Shown in pieces: positions 55,171 to 64,000 of a stretch of DNA of 64,000 nucleotides (position 1 is its first letter; each line of letters opens with the position of its first letter). Origin of the DNA: Comamonas_C sp026954015 (GTDB lineage Bacteria; Pseudomonadota; Gammaproteobacteria; Burkholderiales; Burkholderiaceae_C); contig JAPSFS010000009.1 in assembly GCA_035063785.1 (NCBI GenBank), positions 1 through 64,000 of the forward strand. The letters are read 5' to 3'. The notes below the pieces were generated by a model. It did no database searches, was not told where the DNA came from, and saw only the letters and a program-made list of their open reading frames with translations. Made by a program: the position numbers and the translations under genes.

Positions 55171-56283
55171 ATGAATACACCCGAAGCCCCCATCGATCGC
55201 GCGCTGGCGCTTGCCGCGCAGGCGCTGTGCATCTCCAACCCCAACCCGCGCGTGGGCTGCGTCATCACCGACGGCGGCGGCGCGGTGCTCGGCGAGGGCC
55301 ACACGCAGCAGGTGGGCGGGCCGCACGCCGAGATCATGGCGCTGCGCGCCGCCGCCGCCGCGGACCGCGACGTGCGCGGCGCAACTGCCTGGGTGACGCT
55401 GGAGCCCTGCGCGCACCAGGGCCGCACCGGCCCGTGCTGCGACGCGCTGATCGCCGCGGGCATCGAGCGCGTCGTGGCCTCCATCGCCGACCCGAATCCG
55501 CTGGTGTCGGGCGCGGGTTTCGCACGCCTGCGCGCCGCGGGCGTGGCGGTGGAGGTCGGGCCGGGCGCGGCGGCATCGCGCGAGCTCAACATCGGCTTCT
55601 TCAGCCGCATGCTGCGCGGCACGCCCTGGGTGCGCATGAAGGCCGCCGCGTCACTCGACGGCGTGACGGCGCTGGCCAATGGCGCCAGCCAGTGGATCAC
55701 CTCGGAGGCCGCGCGCGCAGACGGCCACGCCTGGCGCGCGCGTGCGTGCGCGGTGCTTACGGGCGTGGGCACGGTGCTCACCGACGATCCGCGGCTGGAC
55801 GTACGCGAGGTGGCGACGCCGCGCCAGCCGCACCTGGTGATCGTCGACAGCCGGCTGCGCACGCCGCCGGGCGCGAGGCTCTTCGACGTGCCCGCGCGGC
55901 AGGTCTGGATCTACGCTGCGCGCGACGACACCGCGGCCGCGGATGCGCTGCGGGCCCGTGGCGCGAGCGTGACGGCGCTGCCCGGCGAGAGCGGACAGGT
56001 CGATCTGCGCGCGCTGATGGGCGACCTCGCGCGGCGCGGCGTCAACGAACTGCACCTGGAAGCCGGGCGCACGCTCAACGGCGCGTTCGTGCGCGCCGGG
56101 CTGGTGGACGAGCTGCTGCTCTACCTCGCGCCGCTGATGCTGGGCAGCGGCGGCAGCGGCCTCGCGGACTGGGGGCCGCTGCAGGCGCTGTCAGAGGGGC
56201 TGCGCATGGAGCTGCACGCGCTGCAGCGCGTCGGCCCCGACCTGCGGCTGCTCGCGCGCGTACCCGGTCGTGTCGCGTTCTGA
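55171..56283 (+). CDS. ribD: Bifunctional riboflavin-synthesis deaminase/reductase
   Basis: A 370-residue enzyme for the second and third steps of riboflavin synthesis from GTP. The N-terminal deaminase binds zinc through His52 (PHAE, with the catalytic Glu54), Cys80 and Cys89. The C-terminal reductase domain (from about 150) shows RMKAAASLDGVTA, SQWITSEAARADGHAWRARACAVLTGVGTVLTDDPRL and the late HLEAGRTLNGAF. The ATG at 55171 has a CAGGG ribosome site. I see no FMN riboswitch in front of it. Confidence 0.95.
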   Translation: MNTPEAPIDRALALAAQALCISNPNPRVGCVITDGGGAVLGEGHTQQVGGPHAEIMALRAAAAADRDVRGATAWVTLEPCAHQGRTGPCCDALIAAGIERVVASIADPNPLVSGAGFARLRAAGVAVEVGPGAAASRELNIGFFSRMLRGTPWVRMKAAASLDGVTALANGASQWITSEAARADGHAWRARACAVLTGVGTVLTDDPRLDVREVATPRQPHLVIVDSRLRTPPGARLFDVPARQVWIYAARDDTAAADALRARGASVTALPGESGQVDLRALMGDLARRGVNELHLEAGRTLNGAFVRAGLVDELLLYLAPLMLGSGGSGLADWGPLQALSEGLRMELHALQRVGPDLRLLARVPGRVAF

Positions 56284-56288
56284 AATGT

Positions 56289-56341
56289 GAAAGAAATCAG
56301 CCGCCAGCGCCTGCCCAGCAAGCGCGAGCAGCTCTAATTGA
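56289..56341. repeat. Comamonadaceae-type intergenic palindromic repeat, copy 5
   Basis: The sequence CCGCCAGCGCCTGCCCAGCA followed by AGCGCGAGCAGCTCTAATTG lies in the gap between the convergent ribD and acetyltransferase genes. The acetyltransferase stop codon (CTA on the plus strand, 56334-56336) is inside the repeat. Confidence 0.75.
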
Positions 56342-56855
56342 GAGAGCGCTTCAACCGCACTTCCTCGATCTTCACCCCGCCGATCACGGCGGTCTTGGCG
56401 GTGCTCATCTCGCGCTTGAAGCCTGCGGCCTCGTGAAAGCGCAGCGCGCGCTCGTTGCGCAGCGGCACCCAGGCGGTGACGGTGGTGCAGCCTTCCTCGG
56501 CCAGGCCGTCGCGCGCGGCATCCCACAGCGCCAGGCCCACGCCCTGGTCCCAGTACGCGGGCACCGCATAGATCGCCCAGATCTCGCCGGTGGTGGGGCG
56601 GGTCTTGGGGTCGCGCGAGCGGTCGAACCCGACGAAGCCGACGATCTTGTCGCCGGCGACCGCCACCTGCACCTGCGGCTCGCAGTAGGTGATGGCTTCG
56701 CGCCAATAGGCCTGGCGTTTTTCCACCGACGACATCGATTCGAGCTGTTCGTCGGCGAGCACCCCTTTGTAGGCCTGCAGCGCAGCGGCGGTATGAACTT
56801 GCGCGATGGCCTTGGCATCGCGCAGCGTGGCGGGACGTACCTGGATACGGGACAT
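56334..56855 (-). CDS. GNAT-family N-acetyltransferase
   Basis: A 173-residue protein with the GNAT fold. The acetyl-CoA loop region reads YWDQGVGLALWDAARDGLAEEG and is followed by VTAWVPLRNERALRFHEAAGFK (motifs A and B, about 100-145). The N-terminal TLRDAKAIAQVHTAAALQAYKGVL is typical of YhbS/RimI-like members. The substrate is not evident. Confidence 0.88.
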   Translation of the reverse strand: MSRIQVRPATLRDAKAIAQVHTAAALQAYKGVLADEQLESMSSVEKRQAYWREAITYCEPQVQVAVAGDKIVGFVGFDRSRDPKTRPTTGEIWAIYAVPAYWDQGVGLALWDAARDGLAEEGCTTVTAWVPLRNERALRFHEAAGFKREMSTAKTAVIGGVKIEEVRLKRSLN

Positions 56856-56962
56856 GGGAAGCGGTTAGGTGAACTAATGGAAAACCCGCGATTTTCGCGC
56901 AAAAGCTTGTACCAACCTTACGCAGGGTGTCTCCGAAATGCCACCGGAACGCGGGCCCGGGG

Positions 56963-58411
56963 TTACATGAGCCGCCGCAGCAGTCCCATCACGCGATCGA
57001 AGCGCGCCCCGTAGGGCGGGTACAGCAGCGCGCCCGCGCTCCAGCGCGACTGCGCGAGCACCGGCTTTTCGTGGCAGAAGCGCAGAAACCCTGCCTCGCC
57101 GTGGTAGGCGCCCCAGCCGCTGTCGCCCACGCCGCCGAACGGCAGCCGCTCGTGCGCGATGTGCAGCAGCGTGTCGTTCACCGTCACGCCGCCGCTCACC
57201 GTGCGCGCGAGCACGTCGTCGCGCACCGCGTCGCTGCGCCCGAACCAGTACAGCGACAGCGGCCGTGGGTGCGCATTGATGTGCGCCACCACTTCATCAA
57301 CGTGCCCGTAGCCGAGCACCGGCAGCACCGGCCCGAAGATTTCTTCCTGCATGAGCCGCATCCGCGCGGTGGCGCCAAACACCAGCGTCGGCGCCATCTG
57401 GCGCGCCACGCCGTCGCCTATGCTCTGCGCAGGCGGCGCGGGTGCGCCGGGCACGGGCGCAAGCTCCTGCACGTCGGCGCCCATGTCGCGCGCCTCCTGC
57501 ACCAGCTCGCGCAGCCGCGCAAGGTGGCGCGGCGTGATGATGGAGGCGTAGTCCGGGTTGCCCTCGAAATACGGGAACAGGCGCGCGACGGCGGCGCGGT
57601 AGGCGTCGGCAAACGCAGCCTCGCTCCCGTGCGGCACAAACAGGTAGTCGGGCGCGATGCAGGTCTGCCCGGCATTGAGCAGCTTGCCGTGCGCGAGCTT
57701 GAGCGCCGCCTGTCGCAGATCGCAGTCGGCATCGACGATCGCGGGCGACTTGCCGCCGAGCTCCAGCGTGGTGGGCGTGAGGTTGGCCGCCGCCGCCAGC
57801 GCCACCCTGCGCCCCACCGCGGTAGAGCCCGTGAACACCAGATGGTCCAGCGGCAGGCTCGCGACCTGCGCCGCCACCTCGGCGCCGCCCTGCACCACGC
57901 AGAACTCATCGGGCGCGAAGAACTGCGCCACCAGATCGGCGAGCTTGGCCGAGGTGTGCGGCGTGAGTTCGCTCGGCTTGAGCAGCACGCGGTTGCCCGC
58001 CGCAAGCGCCCCCATGGCCGGCGCGAGCGCCAGTTGCACCGGGTAATTCCACGGTGCAATGATGCCCACCACGCCCAGCGGCTGGCGCTGCAGCCAGGCG
58101 CGCGCCGGTTGCAGGTACAGCGGCGTGCGCACCTTGCGCGGGCGGCACCACCGCGCCAGGTGCTTGAGCGTGTGCGCCATCTGCGCACGCAGCAGGAAGA
58201 AGTCCGCCACCTCGGTCAGGCGCGGCGAACGCACGCCGAAATCCGCCTGCACCGCCGCGGCCAGCACGGGCGCGTGCTCTCGCAGCAGCGTATCCAGGCG
58301 CAGCAGCCGCTCGCGGCGCACCGCAAGCGGCACCTCGGGCTGCGCGCGACTACCCTGGTGCTGGGCGTCGAACCGCTGACGGATTTCGTCGAGGGGCGTG
58401 TCGGGCATCAT
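56963..58411 (-). CDS. Coniferyl-aldehyde-type NAD(P)+ dehydrogenase
   Basis: A 482-residue aldehyde dehydrogenase. The cofactor fold shows GIIAPWNYPVQLALAPAMGAL and FTGSTAVGRRVA, the general base Glu is in LELGGKSP, and the nucleophile Cys is in NAGQTCIAPDYLF. The short length, the C-terminal FGGVGDSGWGAYHGEAGF and the lack of an oligomerisation tail are features of the CalB/class 3 group, which acts on coniferyl and other hydrophobic aldehydes. The actual substrate is open. Confidence 0.9.
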   Translation of the reverse strand: MMPDTPLDEIRQRFDAQHQGSRAQPEVPLAVRRERLLRLDTLLREHAPVLAAAVQADFGVRSPRLTEVADFFLLRAQMAHTLKHLARWCRPRKVRTPLYLQPARAWLQRQPLGVVGIIAPWNYPVQLALAPAMGALAAGNRVLLKPSELTPHTSAKLADLVAQFFAPDEFCVVQGGAEVAAQVASLPLDHLVFTGSTAVGRRVALAAAANLTPTTLELGGKSPAIVDADCDLRQAALKLAHGKLLNAGQTCIAPDYLFVPHGSEAAFADAYRAAVARLFPYFEGNPDYASIITPRHLARLRELVQEARDMGADVQELAPVPGAPAPPAQSIGDGVARQMAPTLVFGATARMRLMQEEIFGPVLPVLGYGHVDEVVAHINAHPRPLSLYWFGRSDAVRDDVLARTVSGGVTVNDTLLHIAHERLPFGGVGDSGWGAYHGEAGFLRFCHEKPVLAQSRWSAGALLYPPYGARFDRVMGLLRRLM

Positions 58412-58453
58412 GGCACTCCGTTGCGTCGGGCGCCCCGCGTCAGCAGCGCGCGA

Positions 58454-58765
58454 TCAGTGGATTTCGCGCGGTTCGACGTCGGTCACGTCCAAGCTGCGGC
58501 CCACCCGGCTGCGCGCCTGCTCGGCGGTATGCGCCGTCCAGCGCGCGGTGCTGCGGTACACCGTGTTCCAGCCGTGGCGCGGGTCCATGCGCATGACCCA
58601 GGGGGTGACCGGTCGCCCGGTGATGCGCGCCCACAGCGCGCGCAGGCCCCAGGCAGCTGCCACGATGCTGGCCGCAACCAGCAGGCTCAGCGCCAGTACC
58701 ACGCCCATGGCAAGCACCAGCAGGCGCAGGCTCCAGCGCACGACGGTGGTGACGACTTCGTTCAA
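58454..58765 (-). CDS. Small membrane protein of unknown function
   Basis: A 103-residue protein with one long hydrophobic helix (LRLLVLAMGVVLALSLLVAASIVAAAWGL, about 13-41) followed by a cytosolic or periplasmic domain rich in Arg and Trp (PWVMRMDPRHGWNTVYRSTARW). I do not recognise the family. It lies 42 nt upstream of the aldehyde dehydrogenase start on the same strand and could be cotranscribed with it. Confidence 0.65.
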   Translation of the reverse strand: MNEVVTTVVRWSLRLLVLAMGVVLALSLLVAASIVAAAWGLRALWARITGRPVTPWVMRMDPRHGWNTVYRSTARWTAHTAEQARSRVGRSLDVTDVEPREIH

Positions 58766-58879
58766 ACCAGGCCTCTTTCTCGTGGGATGGGCGCGTCATC
58801 GGGAAGGCACGCACCCGGCTATGGTAAGCCGCAACCTGCGCTGCGGAACTGTGGGTAGATGGTACCCGCGCGCGCAAGT

Positions 58880-59800
58880 TCAAGCGTGAGAGTCTGACGG
58901 CGCGGAAAAATGCGGCGCCAGCACCTCGGCCAGCCAGTGGCCAAACGCCTGCACCCGCACCGACAGGTGGCGCCGGTGCGGGTAGACGAGGTGCACCGCC
59001 ATCGCGGGCTGCGCGCAGTCCGCGAGCACCTGCACCAGCGCGCCGCTGGTCAGGTGGTGCGCCACGTCATAGGCGGGGATCTGGATCAGGCCGAGTCCGG
59101 CCAGAGCGCAGGCGATGTAGGTCTCCGCGTTGCCCACGACCACCCTTGCCTTCATCGGAACGTCGCGCGGCTCACCGCGCTCCAGCCACTGCCATGCTGC
59201 GGGATGGCTCGTGCCGGCGGCCGCGTACTGCACGGTCTTGTGCCGCGGGAGATCATCTGGACGGCGCGGCGTGCCGTGGCGGCGCAGGTAGCCAGGGCTC
59301 GCGCAGGTGATGAGGCGCAACTGCCCCAGCGGGCGCGCGACCAGACTGCCCTGCGTCACCTCGCCCACGCGCAGCGCGCAGTCAACTCCTTCAAGCACCA
59401 GATCCACGGCGCGGTCGCTGCTGCCCAGCTCCAGCACCAGCGCGGGATGGCGCTCCAGAAACTCGGGCAGCCGCGGTGCCACGAGGCGGCGCGCGACGCG
59501 GCTGGGCAGGTCCACGCGCAAGCGACCCTGCACGGCAGCGCCATCGGGCTGAAACTGGCGCTCGAGCTCTTCCGCGTCGTCCACCAGCATGGCGGCACGC
59601 TCCAGCAGCGCCTGCCCGTCGGACGTCAGGCTCACGCGCCGCGTGGTGCGGTTCAAGAGCCGCGCGCCCAGGCGCGCCTCCAGCTGCTGCACGGCCAGGG
59701 ACACGGTGGGCCTGGGCATGCCGATCTGCTCGGCCGCCGTACCGAAGCCACCGCTTTGCGCCACACGGATGAAAACGCGCAGCTGATCCAGCAGATCCAT
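58880..59800 (-). CDS. LysR-family transcriptional regulator
   Basis: A 306-residue regulator. The N-terminal helix-turn-helix is in LLDQLRVFIRVAQSGGFGTAAEQIGMPRPTVSLAVQQLEARLGARLLNRTTR, and the effector domain (about 90-295) follows. I start it at the ATG giving MDLLDQL, as in relatives of the DmlR/AaeR group. It is divergent from the SDR gene, with a 124-bp AT-rich region between them, and probably controls it. Confidence 0.93.
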   Translation of the reverse strand: MDLLDQLRVFIRVAQSGGFGTAAEQIGMPRPTVSLAVQQLEARLGARLLNRTTRRVSLTSDGQALLERAAMLVDDAEELERQFQPDGAAVQGRLRVDLPSRVARRLVAPRLPEFLERHPALVLELGSSDRAVDLVLEGVDCALRVGEVTQGSLVARPLGQLRLITCASPGYLRRHGTPRRPDDLPRHKTVQYAAAGTSHPAAWQWLERGEPRDVPMKARVVVGNAETYIACALAGLGLIQIPAYDVAHHLTSGALVQVLADCAQPAMAVHLVYPHRRHLSVRVQAFGHWLAEVLAPHFSAPSDSHA

Positions 59801-59924
59801 GACCGCACCCAAGTATTGTTAGTGATTTATGAATTATTTATCCAAATTTCAGATATTTATTCAATTCAGTCCAGACAATACAGTTTGCTGCATCGTTCAT
59901 TCAACACCCTAGGCAGGCATATTC

Positions 59925-60701
59925 ATGAGCAGCACACACAGCATTCAGGACAAGGTCGTTCTCATCGCGGGCGGCGCCAAGAACCTTGGCGGGCTGCTGG
60001 CGCGTGATCTGGCCGCGCACGGCGCCAGGGCCATCGCGATCCACTACAACAGCGACGCCACACGCGCGGCCGCCGAGGCCACCGTGGCCGCGGTGAAGCA
60101 GGCGGGCGCGCGGGCCGTGGCCTTTCAGGCCAACCTGACCACTGCCACCGCCATGCACAAGCTGTTTGCCGACACGGTGGCCGCCGTAGGCCGCCCCGAC
60201 ATCGCGATCAACACCGTGGGCAAGGTGCTCAAGAAACCCATGGCCGAGACCAGCGAGGCCGAGTTCGACGAAATGGATGCGATCAACAACAAATCCGCCT
60301 TTTTCTTCCTGAAGGAAGCGGGCATGCAGGTCAACGACGGCGGCAAGATCGTGACACTGGTCACCTCGCTGCTGGGTGCGTTCACGCCGTTTTACGCGTC
60401 CTACGCGGGCACCAAGGCGCCGGTGGAGCATTACACGCGGGCGGCAGCCAAGGAACTGGGCGCACGCGGCATCTCGGTCACGGCCGTCGGCCCCGGCCCC
60501 ATGGACACGCCCTTCTTCTACGGCCAGGAAAGCGCCGACGCACAGGCCTACCACAAGACGGCCGCAGCGCTTTCCGCATTCAGCAAGACGGGGCTCACGG
60601 ACATCGAGGACATCGTGCCCTTCATCCGCCATCTGGTGAGCGACGGCTGGTGGATCACAGGCCAGACCATCCTCATCAACGGCGGCTACACCACCAAGTA
60701 A
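59925..60701 (+). CDS. Short-chain dehydrogenase/reductase
   Basis: A 258-residue classical SDR. The cofactor motif is LIAGGAKNLGG (a GxxxGxG variant with Lys-Asn, usually NADP), and the active-site Ser-Tyr-Lys is seen in LVTSLLGAFTPFYASYAGTKAP. The C-terminal WWITGQTILINGGYTTK is typical. It is divergent from the LysR gene. The substrate cannot be told from the sequence. Confidence 0.92.
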   Translation: MSSTHSIQDKVVLIAGGAKNLGGLLARDLAAHGARAIAIHYNSDATRAAAEATVAAVKQAGARAVAFQANLTTATAMHKLFADTVAAVGRPDIAINTVGKVLKKPMAETSEAEFDEMDAINNKSAFFFLKEAGMQVNDGGKIVTLVTSLLGAFTPFYASYAGTKAPVEHYTRAAAKELGARGISVTAVGPGPMDTPFFYGQESADAQAYHKTAAALSAFSKTGLTDIEDIVPFIRHLVSDGWWITGQTILINGGYTTK

Positions 60702-60727
60702 GCGATCCGCACGGAGCCCGAAACACC

Positions 60728-60997
60728 ATGCACGTAGTGCTCGTCATCCTTGGAGGCATCGTCCTGCTGGCGCTGTTCGCGCTGTTCGGCTGGCTCTGGG
60801 GCGCCAGCAGCGCGGGCGTGGCGCTGGCCGCAAAGGCCTTCGTTCCGGCGTGGCTCGTCATCGCCTGCGTCAACCTGTGGGTGGGCGTGACCCACGCGGG
60901 CTACAGCGTGCGCGAGGAACTGCCCATCCTGCTCATCGTCTTCGTCGTGCCCGCAGCCATCGCCGCGGGCACGGTGTGGTGGCTGTCACGGGCCTGA
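60728..60997 (+). CDS. Small membrane protein with three hydrophobic segments
   Basis: An 89-residue protein with three membrane helices (about 3-22, 28-52 and 65-86) and only a few charged residues between them (SVREELPI). I do not recognise the family. It follows the SDR gene by 26 nt and precedes the DUF924 gene by 12 nt, so the three may form one operon. Confidence 0.75.
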   Translation: MHVVLVILGGIVLLALFALFGWLWGASSAGVALAAKAFVPAWLVIACVNLWVGVTHAGYSVREELPILLIVFVVPAAIAAGTVWWLSRA

Positions 60998-61009
60998 TCG
61001 GCACGGGCC

Positions 61010-61561
61010 ATGCAGCATCCCATGAACACTGCCGCGGCGCAGGCCGTGGTGGCGTACTGGCGCGCCCACAGCGCGCACTGGTTCAGCAAGAACGCGCATT
61101 TCGACCAGGAATTTCGCGAGCGATTTCTGGCGCTGCACGAGGCCGCCGCGCGCGGCGCGCTCGACGGCTGGCAGAACACGCCCACCGGCGCGCTGGCACT
61201 GCTCATCCTGCTGGACCAATACCCGCGCAATGCGTTTCGCGGCACGCCGCGCATGTACGCCACCGACGAGCGGGCCCGCGCCATCGCCCGGCGCGCACAG
61301 GCGCGCGGCTTCATGCCCGAGGTGGACGCGCCGCTGCGCCTGTTCTTCTGCCTGCCGTTCGCGCACTCGGAAGACCTGGCTGATCAAGACGTGTCGGTGG
61401 CGCTCAACGCGCGCCTGGGCCCCGTCTGGCGGTCGCACGCGGTGGGCCACCGCGACATCATCCGGCGCTTTGGCCGGTTTCCGCACCGCAACCGCCTGCT
61501 CGGGCGCGCCACCACCGTGGCAGAACAGGTGTTCCTCGACCACGGCGGTTTTGCGGGCTGA
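61010..61561 (+). CDS. DUF924 family protein
   Basis: A 183-residue helical protein with the DUF924 features: WFSKNAHFDQEFRERF near the start, LLILLDQYPRNAFRGTPRMYATD and FFCLPFAHSEDLADQD, then the C-terminal FPHRNRLLGRATT. The fold is related to tetratricopeptide-type helical arrays; the function is unknown. The first ATG (61010) or the fifth codon (61022) may be the start. Confidence 0.88.
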   Translation: MQHPMNTAAAQAVVAYWRAHSAHWFSKNAHFDQEFRERFLALHEAAARGALDGWQNTPTGALALLILLDQYPRNAFRGTPRMYATDERARAIARRAQARGFMPEVDAPLRLFFCLPFAHSEDLADQDVSVALNARLGPVWRSHAVGHRDIIRRFGRFPHRNRLLGRATTVAEQVFLDHGGFAG

Positions 61562-61566
61562 CCAGC

Positions 61567-64000
<2,434 letters not shown>

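Overview
The window is a high-GC chromosomal segment whose gene content and order (tig-clpP-clpX-lon, pstSCAB-phoUBR, lon next to a Gly/Cys/Leu tRNA cluster, H-NS-like proteins with a C-terminal AT-hook-like domain, and two intergenic repeats I know from this group) point to a betaproteobacterium of the order Burkholderiales, most likely Comamonadaceae. The identification rests on recognition of families, not on a database search.

Region 1 (1-11475) is the right end of an integrative and conjugative element of the Tn4371 type: the end of the coupling protein TraG, a CopG-like protein, and a complete trbBCDEJ-(K)-LFGI mating-pair operon closed by a DUF2274 gene. Immediately beyond it, on the minus strand, lies the most striking feature of the window: a tRNA-Leu(UAA) gene split between U34 and A35 of the anticodon by a 232-nt group I intron (subgroup IC3-like). 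Next to it is a second tRNA-Leu(UAA) that is broken off just after its anticodon stem, at a 27-bp inverted repeat. The layout suggests that the element integrated inside the resident tRNA-Leu(UAA) and supplied an intron-bearing replacement. The rest of the ancestral tRNA cluster (Gly-Cys-Gly) follows.

Region 2 (12029-34000) is housekeeping: the protease/chaperone block lon, clpX, clpP, tig; cysE; a TrmJ-like methyltransferase; suhB; a small SNase-like nuclease; meso-diaminopimelate dehydrogenase; an FAD monooxygenase; aconitase; an H-NS-like protein; apaH; a RhlE-type helicase; a YpfJ-type zinc protease; pcp with an ornithine-cyclodeaminase-family gene; and dcd.

Region 3 (32759-45741) is a purine (urate) catabolism locus. 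PuuD oxidises urate, UraH and the UraD half of a UraD-AllC fusion convert the product to allantoin, PuuE opens allantoin and the AllC half hydrolyses allantoate. XdhC, an M20 hydrolase, an NCS2 permease and a GntR/FCD regulator complete the set. Four TGTATACA-centred palindromes sit in front of the transcription units and look like the operators of that regulator. Gamma-glutamyltransferase, a hemerythrin-like protein, kynA and a glycerate-kinase remnant are interspersed.

Region 4 (45828-64000) holds maeB, tRNA-Ser(UGA), the phosphate operon pstSCAB-phoU-phoBR with a Pho box, ribD, a GNAT acetyltransferase, a coniferyl-aldehyde-type dehydrogenase, a LysR/SDR divergent pair, three small genes and most of clpB. 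A short palindromic repeat occurs five times between genes across regions 3 and 4 and provides the stop codons of at least two of them.
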